64,000 nucleotides of DNA, from positions 22,973-86,972 of the forward strand of contig JABISF010000036.1 in the NCBI GenBank assembly GCA_018699935.1, in the 5' to 3' direction. Source of the DNA: Flavobacteriaceae bacterium. Lineage in GTDB: Bacteria > Bacteroidota > Bacteroidia > Flavobacteriales > Flavobacteriaceae. Each line of letters starts with the position of its first letter. Position 1 is the stretch's first letter. Below are positions 1 to 9,247 of this stretch, piece by piece. The position numbers were made by a program, and so were the translations under genes. The notes under the pieces were generated by a model. It worked only from the letters and a program-made list of their open reading frames with translations, was not told the origin of the DNA and ran no database searches.

Positions 1-1062
1 CAACTGTTCTTGTTTTTTTTCAACATCATTCGTTAATTCCATTTTTACTATCTGCTTTGTTTGTTCCATCCGATTGAGGGAATCCAAATGCTTTCTGGCC
101 ATTTTAAAATGAAACAGTCCTTTTTTTGAATCCCCCAAACCTTCATAACATTTTGAAAGATATTCATGGGTATTTACCAGACCCTCAGGATGCGCCTTTA
201 TGGTTTTTTATTGCAACCCTTTTTTAAAAATGGGTAATGCCTCGGCGTACCTGTCCGTATTGCTCAACAATATCGCTTTACTATGTTCATTTAAGACAAA
301 CGATTGCTTCCCAAACCAAAATGGAATTTGTTTAAAAAAAAAGGAGGCTTGATCAAAATGTTTAATCGCTTTTTTAGGTTGCTTTGTAAAAACCTCGTGA
401 TAAATTCCAATCGTTTTTTCTTTTAAGCCTTTTAAGAAACTAGATTTAGGATTTATTTTAGAATATTCATCTATGAGCTTATCTAATTTTTTTTGAGACG
501 AAGAATCCACTTTATAATACAACCTTTGGGATTCCAAATCTATTTTTAAACTCAAAAGACGAAAACGATCTACTTCATTTAACCGTTGAACTTTTACGGC
601 TTCAAGATGATCCTCTAATAAAGGATATAAGTGTTTTTCTGCAGGAGAAAATAGAATGATATAGCTAATCGTCGCCAAATGAAATTGATTTTCCCAAAAA
701 ACATCAGATGTTTTTTGAAAACGATTCAACTGTTGGAGCAAAAGTTGATGCAGTTCTTTCCTATAAGTTTTTGCTGTCCTATTTTGTTGAATTACATATA
801 AAATAATCGCCAAAGGATTTTCTTCCTCTCTTATTTTTTCTATACGAGCGGAGTCAATAGTTCCCGTTTTCAGATATTGTATTTCTTTAAAAATAAGCTC
901 ATAGAGTAAAAAAGAACCCCCTTGAGGCATTTTGTTTTCCAATCTTTCAATATTGTATTCATATAGGTACTCAAGCCACTGTTGCTCTTCTAAATAAGAA
1001 TTAAAAGTGCCTAATATGAAAAAAACAATCACTGCAAAGTATGCTGGTGAAATCATGCTCAT
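1..1062 (-). pseudogene. TPR-type signalling protein, interrupted by one in-frame stop and cut by the window edge
   Basis: The ORF track shows a 284-residue ORF ending at a TAA (208-210). Reading on in the same frame from 207 to base 1 gives 69 more codons with no stop, and they look like a TPR hairpin (NTHEYLSKCYEGLGDSKKG) followed by a charged coiled-coil stretch. The first part has a hydrophobic N-terminus (residues about 5-20) and a helical body that itself ends in a TPR-like segment (YAEALPIFKKGLQ). One nonsense codon therefore seems to split a longer protein. Flavobacterial proteins of this build often continue into a membrane helix and an HTH or histidine-kinase domain, but that part lies outside the window, so the output domain is unknown. 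The start ATG overlaps the upstream stop (ATGA), so it is translationally coupled to the 1059-1697 gene. It may be a recent pseudogene, a sequencing error, or a genuinely shorter protein. Confidence 0.6.
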
Positions 1063-1697
1063 TCCTTATTGAACTGAAACGATACCTGACACAAATGCCC
1101 CCCTACTCTTAATTTCATTTGACCATTAGATGAATCACATAAATCGTCTAAATCATTGGCTTGATGATGATGACGCACTCTATCCATTTTACCGATGTAG
1201 GCTTTGGGGTCATTTATTTCATAATAAAAGCTCTTTGGGATTAAGGGTGTTTTGCATTGTTCTTTTTTAAAGTTCAGGTCGATGAACAATAGATCACCTT
1301 CCCGCTTAGGCGGGTCTATAGAGGAAATCGAGTAAAAACTGTCTTCGGAGTTCATCAGGATAAATTCAAGTGATTTGATCTTCGTTTCCCCGTCTATAGA
1401 AACGGTGTCCGAAACTCGTGCAGAAACGACAAAATTTTTGTCGTTTTCCAAACTTATATAGTAGGTTTGAAATCTGCTTTTATCATTGGCATCCAAAATA
1501 AAATCTGAATCAATAAATTTACAAACTGTTTCTTTCTCGCCCGGATGAAATAAGTCTCTTTCTGAAGTATCAGTCAAACAACATTTTTGGCCGGAGCTCG
1601 TGTGAGTGTTTGTACAGGGACCTTTTTTAAAATAAATCGCCAAAGCAATGGCCAATAGACCTAATCCAGTGAAAATTGTAGTAATTGTTTTTTTCAT
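1059..1697 (-). CDS. Hypothetical membrane-anchored protein
   Basis: The 212-residue product is not recognised. Residues 4-23 form a hydrophobic helix after MKK, which suits an uncleaved anchor or a signal peptide, so the rest should lie in the periplasm. The region after it is Cys-rich (C28, CC at 39-40, C59), with two more cysteines in the C-terminal third, and looks like a beta-rich soluble domain. It overlaps the broken TPR gene by 4 bases and lies 46 bases after the DUF1353-like gene, so the minus-strand genes from 3248 down to 208 could form one transcript. Low GC and lack of recognisable relatives suggest accessory DNA. Confidence 0.55.
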   Translation of the reverse strand: MKKTITTIFTGLGLLAIALAIYFKKGPCTNTHTSSGQKCCLTDTSERDLFHPGEKETVCKFIDSDFILDANDKSRFQTYYISLENDKNFVVSARVSDTVSIDGETKIKSLEFILMNSEDSFYSISSIDPPKREGDLLFIDLNFKKEQCKTPLIPKSFYYEINDPKAYIGKMDRVRHHHQANDLDDLCDSSNGQMKLRVGGHLCQVSFQFNKE

Positions 1698-1743
1698 GAT
1701 GATAAAATTTGAGTTGATATTGATTTTTTAAAAATGTTACTAT

Positions 1744-2214
1744 TTAATCTGAAATCCAGGAATATTCTGAAACTTCTACAGGGAGTTGCGAGGAAGTAGT
1801 CCTCCACTTTCCATAAAATCCTCCTCCGATTCGAACGCCTAAATAATAGATTCGCCAAAACCGAAACTTTGCTTTTTTCAGCATGATCAAAAAAATTAGA
1901 TCTGCTTCTTTTCTTGAAATTTTCATCGTTTGAGCATTTTTATATTGATAGATCGCATCGTGAAACATGGAGGCATAATAGGTTTTAGGTTTTTTAGTCT
2001 TAGGGTCAATCCGGCCATCCGGGGTGCCAAAAATCTTGCCTGAAATTTTCCATTTTGGCGAGCAACCGTCCCAAGCATACCCATGCTCCTGAGCTCCTTT
2101 TAAAGTAATTCTTCCATTACTTTCGATCTTAAGCCACCGATTTTCAAAATCCTTTTTCGTTAGGTTGGTCTGTATCCAATCTTCTTGGTGGTGGGTAAAC
2201 TTATATATTGCCAT
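1744..2214 (-). CDS. DUF1353-like protein
   Basis: A 156-residue protein with the order of motifs seen in DUF1353: an aromatic/glycine turn with WDGCSP near residue 50, then a MFHDAIYQY segment near 85, then RKEADLIFLIML, and a C-terminal RIYYLGVRIGG. DUF1353 proteins occur in phages and bacterial genomes and have no firmly known role. No signal peptide is visible, so it is probably cytoplasmic. The surrounding genes are small orphans, and nothing else phage-like is present. The family call rests on motif memory only. Confidence 0.5.
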   Translation of the reverse strand: MAIYKFTHHQEDWIQTNLTKKDFENRWLKIESNGRITLKGAQEHGYAWDGCSPKWKISGKIFGTPDGRIDPKTKKPKTYYASMFHDAIYQYKNAQTMKISRKEADLIFLIMLKKAKFRFWRIYYLGVRIGGGFYGKWRTTSSQLPVEVSEYSWISD

Positions 2215-2354
2215 AGTTCAAAATTTGGGATCAACAATAAAATTAATTCGGGTGCGCATGACACCTCTTAAAAATATTAATTTTTAATATAATTGTCGTG
2301 TCCTATTCTTAGATCAATTTGCTTGTCGATGGAACTAATTGTGCTTGTTGTCGT

Positions 2355-2681
2355 TTAAGTAGGACTAGTGGTATTTAACTCATCTTTAAAAGAAGAAGAA
2401 AGGAAAAAATCTTTTTTATTTTCCTTGACAAATTTTCTAGTTGCATCGGTCATTTCTTGTATAAGTAACAAAGGGACTTCTTTTTTTAACAGAAATTCTT
2501 TACAAAAAAAAGCGTTCTTTTTTGTAGAAGCACAAATGGTAAACTTCTTTTCTCTCGCATCGTATTTATATTCATATTGGATTCCCAAAATGTCAACAGT
2601 GAAGTCTTGGGCGTATGTTGTTATAGAAATACAACTTGTAAAAACTATTAAAAAGAAATTTTTGTTTTTCAAAGGAATCAT
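2355..2681 (-). CDS. Small secreted hypothetical protein
   Basis: A 108-residue product with a clear Sec signal peptide: a lysine-bearing n-region, a hydrophobic core (FFLIVFTSCIS), and a TYAQ cleavage-type end near residue 25. The mature part is about 83 residues, lysine-rich, with two cysteines (ICAS and FFCKE) that could form a disulfide. It starts 15 bases after the lipoprotein gene, so it is probably cotranscribed with it. A plus-strand ORF (2368-2700) covers the same bases, but the minus frame has the signal peptide and the operon context. Function is not recognised. Confidence 0.55.
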   Translation of the reverse strand: MIPLKNKNFFLIVFTSCISITTYAQDFTVDILGIQYEYKYDAREKKFTICASTKKNAFFCKEFLLKKEVPLLLIQEMTDATRKFVKENKKDFFLSSSFKDELNTTSPT

Positions 2682-2696
2682 TTTAATCTTCCATGT

Positions 2697-3248
2697 TTAA
2701 TTACAATATGAACATGTTGGTTTTTCTCCTACTCCATTCCAAAGCGCCTCTACAGCTTGCTTAAAACTTTGGCAATAGGTAGCTACTGCCTCTGCTCCTC
2801 CAGCACATAAATAGGCATAAGCCGCCTGACAATGAGCATCCAACTGAATATCGGGAGAAGCTCTTTCATACGCTTCATTACATCCTGCGTTTGCAACTGC
2901 ATCGCCTTGAGTTTCTTTCTTTTCAAAAACATCCGGATAACCAGCATAAAAGATATATGATTTACCTGCTTCGGGCTGAAATCCCGTAAATCCAGTAGAA
3001 TAGGCATCGTAATCGTTTAAATCTGTGTTTCCTGAGGCATCGTCAGTCCATAAGGAAACACCGTTCGGGTTTATTTCTCCTTCGATTGTGATTTTTCCAT
3101 CAGGAGCTACTTTCACGGGCTCAAAAGAATTACTGCTTACTTCCACTTCAAAATTCCATGGATTATTTATTGTTAGCATAAACTGATTTGATTCTTTAGA
3201 ACAAGAAAAAGAACAGATAATGAGAATAAAAATAAAGTGTTTTTTCAT
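2697..3248 (-). CDS. Cys-rich lipoprotein of unknown function
   Basis: A 183-residue lipoprotein: MKK, a hydrophobic core, and a lipobox-like SFSC with Cys16 as the lipidation site. Residues about 25-105 look like a beta-sandwich domain (LTINNPWNFEVEVSS and following). The C-terminal 65 residues change character: they are Ala-rich, helical, and hold six cysteines including the final CSYCN, enough for three disulfides. It is the first gene of a minus-strand group. A well-formed promoter (TTG-N21-TAGTTTTG) precedes it, and a 12-base direct repeat lies just upstream of that promoter. No known domain is recognised. Confidence 0.6.
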   Translation of the reverse strand: MKKHFIFILIICSFSCSKESNQFMLTINNPWNFEVEVSSNSFEPVKVAPDGKITIEGEINPNGVSLWTDDASGNTDLNDYDAYSTGFTGFQPEAGKSYIFYAGYPDVFEKKETQGDAVANAGCNEAYERASPDIQLDAHCQAAYAYLCAGGAEAVATYCQSFKQAVEALWNGVGEKPTCSYCN

Positions 3249-3272
3249 GATATAAGATTTTTTGGTTCACCC

Positions 3273-3304
3273 CAAAACTATTCGGCTTTTAAGGTGTTTT
3301 CCAA
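3273..3304 (-). promoter_or_regulatory. Bacteroidota-type promoter of the lipoprotein operon
   Basis: On the minus strand this reads TTG, 21 bases, TAGTTTTG. It matches the TTG / TAnnTTTG consensus fully and ends 24 bases before the ATG. Confidence 0.65.
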
Positions 3305-3308
3305 AAAA

Positions 3309-3341
3309 ATGTCGTGAATGACATAATAAATGTCGTGAATG
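3309..3341. repeat. Two direct repeats ATGTCGTGAATG, 21 bases apart: candidate operator
   Basis: The 12-mer is at 3309-3320 and again, identical, at 3330-3341. The start-to-start distance of 21 bases is two helical turns. The pair lies directly upstream of the -33 element of the lipoprotein promoter, and about 30 bases upstream of the recX -7 box on the other side. This spacing and position suit an activator binding one DNA face. The regulator is not known. Confidence 0.5.
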
Positions 3342-3369
3342 GTAACTTCATTTTCTAAACGGTATTTTT

Positions 3370-3377
3370 TATCTTCG
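3370..3377 (+). promoter_or_regulatory. -7 box of recX (TATCTTCG)
   Basis: Variant TAnnTTCG box ending 4 bases before the recX GTG, so the transcript would be nearly or fully leaderless. No clear -33 TTG at the usual spacing. Confidence 0.4.
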
Positions 3378-3381
3378 GCAA

Positions 3382-3858
3382 GTGCAAAAAAAATCATCCT
3401 TTACCGTCGCTGAGGTGCAAAAAAAATTGGAGCACTATTGTGCCTACCAAGAGCGATGTCATTGGGAAGTCGAGCAAAAATTAAAAAGCTATGGAATGAT
3501 CCCCGAGGCAAGGGAAGTCATCTTGACCCAACTGATCCAAGACAATTTTTTGAACGAAACCCGTTTTGCGCAAAGTTTTGCTCGGGGCAAGTTTCGAATC
3601 AAAAATTGGGGAAAACAACGTATTGTTCGTGAACTCAAAGCCCGATACATTTCCGATTTTAACATTAAAATTGCACTTAAAGAAATTCCCGAACAGGAGT
3701 ACAACACCGCTTTTTGGAACTTGTTTCAAAAGAAAAAGTTAGCGGTTAATCACTTACCGATTGAACAACAAAAGAAAAAAATTGCTGCATTGCTCCTTTA
3801 CAGAGGTTGGGAAAGCGAAAAAGTGTATGAAGCACTCACTTCTATCTCACAAAAATAA
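3382..3858 (+). CDS. recX: Regulatory protein RecX
   Basis: RecX binds the RecA filament and usually restrains its recombinase activity. The 158-residue product has the expected size and helical repeat make-up: WEVEQKLKSYG, then LIQDNFLNETRFAQSFARGKF near residues 50-70, then RIVRELKARYIS, and a C-terminal LLLYRGWESEKVYEAL repeat. The F-x(2)-ETRFA and RGW segments are family hallmarks. The start is GTG, and the preceding -7-like box (TATCTTCG) leaves almost no 5' leader. It converges with the TonB receptor gene at 3874 and stands alone, not next to recA. Confidence 0.88.
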   Translation: MQKKSSFTVAEVQKKLEHYCAYQERCHWEVEQKLKSYGMIPEAREVILTQLIQDNFLNETRFAQSFARGKFRIKNWGKQRIVRELKARYISDFNIKIALKEIPEQEYNTAFWNLFQKKKLAVNHLPIEQQKKKIAALLLYRGWESEKVYEALTSISQK

Positions 3859-3873
3859 GGGGCGTAGCGTCGC

Positions 3874-5709
3874 TTAAAACTGATATTTCAGGCTGAGCAA
3901 ACCATTGCTCCCCGGCATGGGAACCAAATTGGTTTCGCTATATAGGGTATTTAAAATATTGTTGGCACTGAGATCGATAGTAAAATGCCCTTTTTGCCAT
4001 TGCAGATTGACATCTAGAACGGTATAACCCTCTTGCTCGGGACGTTGCCCGTATTTCAGTGCAGTGGTCAAAAGAAATTGTGAGGACAACTGCGCTAGAG
4101 AAGCAAACGTAAAATGATGTTTTAAAGAATTGATGCTGTATCTGGAAAAATTCACTTCCGCTTCCTTTAAATCGTCCACTAAATAGGTGTAGCCCATTTT
4201 AAGGCGTTGGGACTGTTTACCGATAAGAAACTGATACTGAACTTCAGTCTCCACCCCTTGTGTTTGAAGAGCAGCGATATTTTCGGCTTTCCAAAGGTCG
4301 GCGGCACTACTTTTCACATAATCAATCAGATTTTTGGATCGGCGAGTAAAATAGGCTACATAAAAATTCCATTGCAAAGGTGTATAACGCAGACCCAACT
4401 CTGCCGCCAAAGCTTGTTCGGGTTTTAAGTCGGCATTTCCTATAGTGGTTCTATCCCTGTAGTACAAATCCGTATACGTAGGAATGCGATACGTATAACC
4501 CATATTTCCATAGATGCGCCAGCTGTTGTTGAGCTGAACTCCCAAATCCAATCCGGGATAGGCAAATGCCCCAAAATCGCTGTATCTATTCACAGCAATA
4601 CCGGGGGTCAAATCAATGAGATCCCAAAAAGAAAAGCGTTGTTCCAAAAACAAAGCAAAAGTTTCCCGATGATGTTGACCTAAATTATTACTGGAAATGG
4701 AAACTCTGGACACATCAACCCCCACGCCTGTTATACCATAATCGGACACATAAGTGGCGTGCAATGCCGTTCCTAGCTTATGTGTTATATGCCAATTCTC
4801 ATATATTTCTGGTTGCGAACGGAGGTAAATATAATGATCCTGCCCTCTCCGCCAATAGAGCTTGGGACGCAGCCGCCAGTTGTTGATTCGAACATCGGAT
4901 TGAACAGCAAGCAAGCTCGCTTCGGTTTCTTCATACTGATCTTTGGCCTCGGGCGAGGCATAAAAACCATTGGCGCCAAACTTACGCCCGCCATAGGTGG
5001 CTAATAATTGAATTGGAAAGGTGGTTGCTTTTCTAAAATCAGCCTTGACAAATGCATTGTAATTATTAAAATCGGTATTGTAACGATAACCCTCAGACTT
5101 CATCCGAGAGAAATCAGCTACAAAATTGGATTTCGCATCACTTCTATGAACGTTTACCCCTCCAAAAAGCTGTCCGTAAGAACCGCCTTTAAGGCGCACT
5201 TGACCCCCTGATGGAGTTTCTTTTTTGGTAACAATATTGACGGCACCCGTAAAAGCATTTTGACCATACACCCTTGAGGCTGGTCCTTTGATGACCTCTA
5301 TTCGTTCAATCATGGCTATTGGGGGCAAGAAATTGAGGCTGTGATGCCCCGTTTGAGCATCATCCATAGGAATGCCATCGATGAGTAAAAGCGTTTGATC
5401 AAAACCCCCGCCACGCAGGTATAAATCGGCCTGAGTACCAGCCAAACCTCTGCGCCGAATATCAACTCCAGCGATTTGTTGCAATGCCGCTACAGCAGTC
5501 ACAAAACCGCTTTGCTGCAATTGTTCTGCAGTAATCCACTGAATCGTCCGAGAGTCTTTGGAAAAAGGAATGTCGATTCGGTTGGAGGAAACAACGACTT
5601 CTTTTAAATTTTGATTTTTGCTTATGCTATCGTTTTGCGCATAAAGGGACAGAGCAGGAAAAAGAAGCCCTATTATATACACAAAAACAAAGCGTTTTGA
5701 TATACTCAT
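3874..5709 (-). CDS. TonB-dependent outer-membrane receptor, BtuB-like
   Basis: Outer-membrane active transporter. I start it at ATG 5709 (611 residues), because the track start at 5730 is a TTG inside the promoter -7 box. From 5709 the N-terminus is a clean signal peptide ending SLYAQ. There is no carboxypeptidase-like domain; a short TonB-box-like segment (LKEVVVSS) leads into the plug with LRGGGFDQTLLLIDGIPMDD and IERIEVIKGPASRVYGQNAF. The rest is a 22-strand-type barrel ending in F. Plug style and size resemble BtuB/FepA-type vitamin B12 or siderophore receptors, but no neighbour indicates the substrate. The promoter lies between this gene and atpC. Confidence 0.85.
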   Translation of the reverse strand: MSISKRFVFVYIIGLLFPALSLYAQNDSISKNQNLKEVVVSSNRIDIPFSKDSRTIQWITAEQLQQSGFVTAVAALQQIAGVDIRRRGLAGTQADLYLRGGGFDQTLLLIDGIPMDDAQTGHHSLNFLPPIAMIERIEVIKGPASRVYGQNAFTGAVNIVTKKETPSGGQVRLKGGSYGQLFGGVNVHRSDAKSNFVADFSRMKSEGYRYNTDFNNYNAFVKADFRKATTFPIQLLATYGGRKFGANGFYASPEAKDQYEETEASLLAVQSDVRINNWRLRPKLYWRRGQDHYIYLRSQPEIYENWHITHKLGTALHATYVSDYGITGVGVDVSRVSISSNNLGQHHRETFALFLEQRFSFWDLIDLTPGIAVNRYSDFGAFAYPGLDLGVQLNNSWRIYGNMGYTYRIPTYTDLYYRDRTTIGNADLKPEQALAAELGLRYTPLQWNFYVAYFTRRSKNLIDYVKSSAADLWKAENIAALQTQGVETEVQYQFLIGKQSQRLKMGYTYLVDDLKEAEVNFSRYSINSLKHHFTFASLAQLSSQFLLTTALKYGQRPEQEGYTVLDVNLQWQKGHFTIDLSANNILNTLYSETNLVPMPGSNGLLSLKYQF

Positions 5710-5727
5710 AAAATTGGAAAATAGGGG

Positions 5728-5757
5728 CAAAAATAGAACTACGAACTAGTCCGTCAA
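5728..5757 (-). promoter_or_regulatory. Promoter of the BtuB-like receptor
   Basis: Minus strand: TTG, 19 bases, TATTTTTG, ending 18 bases before the ATG at 5709. The -33 part overlaps the last codons of atpC. The TTG start given by the ORF track lies inside the -7 box. Confidence 0.65.
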
Positions 5758-6021
5758 CAAAATAACTTTGTTGTCGCGCATTTCAATCGCTCCCGAAGTA
5801 ATATCGAAGAGTGTCCAGTCCCCTTCATTTCTAAATTTATCTTGAACCGCAGCGGCTACTTCAAGTCGTCCGGCAATCTTTACTGTCCCTTCGATTAAAG
5901 TAGAAACTATGGGCGCATGGTGATCTAATACTTGAAAAGAGCCAGAACTTCCGGGAAGAATCAAACTGGATACTTCACCACTAAAGAGACGGGCTTCGGG
6001 GGATACAATTTCGAGCTGCAT
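5746..6021 (-). CDS. atpC: F1Fo ATP synthase epsilon subunit (short form)
   Basis: Epsilon belongs to the central rotor stalk of the ATP synthase. The 91-residue product contains only the N-terminal beta-sandwich: MQLEIVSPEARLFSGEVSSL, then LPGSSGSFQVLDHHAPIV, and a final strand ending LLTD. The C-terminal two-helix domain, which in many bacteria acts as an inhibitory arm, is absent. Short epsilons of this size are usual in Bacteroidota, so I do not read this as a truncation. It follows atpD after 4 bases, forming an atpD-atpC pair apart from the other ATP synthase genes, the usual arrangement in this phylum. Confidence 0.93.
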   Translation of the reverse strand: MQLEIVSPEARLFSGEVSSLILPGSSGSFQVLDHHAPIVSTLIEGTVKIAGRLEVAAAVQDKFRNEGDWTLFDITSGAIEMRDNKVILLTD

Positions 6022-6025
6022 GATT

Positions 6026-7546
<1,521 letters not shown>

Positions 7547-7581
7547 TTAAAGAATTATTTTACTAATTGATTTTAAAGCTG

Positions 7582-7589
7582 CAAATATA
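7582..7589 (-). promoter_or_regulatory. -7 box of the atpDC operon (TATATTTG)
   Basis: Full match to TAnnTTTG on the minus strand, 44 bases before the atpD ATG. No clear TTG at -33. Confidence 0.5.
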
Positions 7590-7670
7590 CAGTCTTCCAT
7601 CTAAAAAATACCCTAGATTTAATTTTTTTGCGCGCTTTTCAGAATTTTATTCTGTTGCCTATAAAAAGTA

Positions 7671-7694
7671 AAAAAGATTCCCCCTGAATTGGGG
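7671..7694 (-). terminator. Possible terminator after the MaoC gene
   Basis: On the minus strand CCCC-AATTCA-GGGG is followed by a GAATC step and a run of T. It lies between the MaoC gene and atpD. The stem is short, so this is tentative. Confidence 0.4.
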
Positions 7695-7784
7695 CTTGGA
7701 CTGTTTCAGAAATTGTAGGAGCTGCGTTAAAAAAGTAGCGCAATAAACCTTGTTTCAATCTTATTTTAGGGTAATAGTATTACA

Positions 7785-8270
7785 TTAATCATACGCCAAG
7801 ACTAATAATTCTGCCACACAGGCAGGCTTGTCTTGTCCTTCAATTTCAATGGTAATTTCCAGTTTATATTTTGCTCCAGAAGGGAGAGCGGTAAACTCCA
7901 TCAAACGAACGCGACCTCGAACTCGTGCCCCTGAGGGAGTGGCCGCAGGAAATCGCACTTTGTCCAAGCCGTAATTGATCACTCGGGAAACCCCTTCAAT
8001 CGCATAGGCATCAAACATGATTTTGGAGCACATGGAGAGTGTTAAAAACCCATGAGCAATCGTTTGTTGGTAGGGTGACTCTTTTGCGCAACGCTCTTGA
8101 TCCAAATGAATCCATTGTTCGTCTTGGGTGATGCTCGCAAAGTGGTTGATCCGCTCTTGATCCATGACCAACCAAGGCGTAAGCCCCAGTTCTTTCCCAA
8201 CAACTGGTTCCATTTCAGCGAGTTGTTTGAAATGCGAGCGATAGGAAGTTGATGCTCCTTGTGATTCCAT
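7785..8270 (-). CDS. MaoC-like (R)-enoyl-CoA hydratase / dehydratase
   Basis: A 161-residue single hot-dog domain protein. The hydratase-2 motif is visible at residues about 55-85: DEQWIHLDQERCAKESPYQ then TIAHGFLTLS, with the catalytic Asp and His of the D-x(4)-H motif. Such proteins hydrate trans-2-enoyl-CoA to (R)-3-hydroxyacyl-CoA. It follows the short-chain reductase gene after 87 bases on the same strand. The pair resembles a PhaB/PhaJ-type set that interconverts 3-ketoacyl, (R)-3-hydroxyacyl and enoyl thioesters. No polyhydroxyalkanoate synthase is in view, so the pathway remains open. Confidence 0.82.
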   Translation of the reverse strand: MESQGASTSYRSHFKQLAEMEPVVGKELGLTPWLVMDQERINHFASITQDEQWIHLDQERCAKESPYQQTIAHGFLTLSMCSKIMFDAYAIEGVSRVINYGLDKVRFPAATPSGARVRGRVRLMEFTALPSGAKYKLEITIEIEGQDKPACVAELLVLAYD

Positions 8271-8357
8271 AAGATCGTTATTTGGGTTAAACTTTTGATT
8301 ATTGATGTTCCCTATTTTAAATGGTTCTTTTACATAAACGAAAATAGAAAGACTGGA

Positions 8358-9101
8358 TTACATAGGCATGGCACCGCCATTGGCGTGTAAGGTAATGCCC
8401 GAAATGTATCCCGCTTCTTTGGAGGCTAAAAACAAATACGCATATCCCATATCTTCCACGGTCCCTATTCTTCCCACAGGAATTTGAGCAATTTGTTGCT
8501 CGATCACGGCTTTAGGCATAGAATCAGTCATCTCTGATTTTATAAACCCGGGAGCCACTGCATTCACGGTTACTCCATATCGGCCTAATTCTTTGCACAA
8601 AGCTCTTGTAAAGCCTGCAATCCCGGCTTTGGTGGCGGCATAATTGGTTTGCCCAAAAGCCCCTTGAAAGCCATTGATGGAAGAGGCCGATACAATCCTT
8701 CCATAGCCCGCTGCTTTCATATGGGGTACTACTGCTTTACAGGTGATGAACAAGGCATTTAAATTGACATTCATCACCGTGTCCCAATCCGATTGCTCCA
8801 TTTTCAGGAACGAACGATCGCGAATGACCCCAGCATTGTTGATCAAAATATCAATTTTTTGGTGCTTTTCGATGAGCTGCGCCACCGCAGCTTCTACTTC
8901 ACTTTTGGAAGTGATATCGACTTTCTGATAAAAGATCGAAGCCCCACTTTGTGCGATTCGAGCAGCAGTTTCAGCACCTGAATCCAAGACGTCCCAAAGG
9001 GCAACCGTCGCTCCGGCTTTGCAAAATAGCTCACAAATACCCGCACCAATACCTCGAGCTCCTCCGGTAACGATGGCCACTTGACCTTCTAAACGTATCA
9101 T
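8358..9101 (-). CDS. Short-chain dehydrogenase, 3-oxoacyl-ACP or acetoacetyl-CoA reductase type
   Basis: A 247-residue classical SDR with a Rossmann fold and NADPH preference suggested by the TGGARGIG loop (12-19). Also seen are NNAG (88-91), and the catalytic Ser around 140 with YAATK (Tyr154, Lys158). The C-terminal PVGRIGTVEDMGYAYLFLAS and ISGITLHANGG are typical of FabG/PhaB-like enzymes. It cannot be told from sequence alone whether the physiological substrate is ACP- or CoA-bound. Being next to a MaoC hydratase rather than to fab genes favours a CoA-linked role. A near-consensus promoter lies upstream at 9146-9174. Confidence 0.85.
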   Translation of the reverse strand: MIRLEGQVAIVTGGARGIGAGICELFCKAGATVALWDVLDSGAETAARIAQSGASIFYQKVDITSKSEVEAAVAQLIEKHQKIDILINNAGVIRDRSFLKMEQSDWDTVMNVNLNALFITCKAVVPHMKAAGYGRIVSASSINGFQGAFGQTNYAATKAGIAGFTRALCKELGRYGVTVNAVAPGFIKSEMTDSMPKAVIEQQIAQIPVGRIGTVEDMGYAYLFLASKEAGYISGITLHANGGAMPM

Positions 9102-9145
9102 TTGTAGTTGCTTTTGTTAAAGATAAGATTCCCTCGCTAGTTATA

Positions 9146-9174
9146 CAAACTAAGGACGTCCAATTTTATCCCAA
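9146..9174 (-). promoter_or_regulatory. Probable promoter of the reductase/MaoC pair
   Basis: Minus strand TTG, 18 bases, TTAGTTTG (one mismatch to TAnnTTTG), 44 bases before the ATG. Confidence 0.4.
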
Positions 9175-9201
9175 CGCATTGAAAAGGGTTGCGTATAAAG
9201 C

Positions 9202-9230
9202 AAAAAAAAGACTGCACTAAGGCAGTCTTT
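9202..9230 (-). terminator. Rho-independent terminator of the large TonB receptor gene
   Basis: AAAGACTGC / GCAGTCTTT stem with a 6-base loop, followed on the minus strand by an unbroken T run. It starts 18 bases after the receptor stop codon. Confidence 0.8.
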
Positions 9231-9247
9231 CTTTATTGCTATAAAAT

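Noticed and set aside
1744-2214. Prophage remnant
   Set aside because: A DUF1353-like protein alone, without capsid, tail, integrase or lysis genes, does not support a prophage.
2368-2700. 110-codon plus-strand ORF
   Set aside because: It is the shadow of the minus-strand secreted protein, which has a signal peptide and operon context.
5746-6021. atpC as a truncated pseudogene
   Set aside because: Epsilon subunits lacking the C-terminal helices are normal in Bacteroidota.
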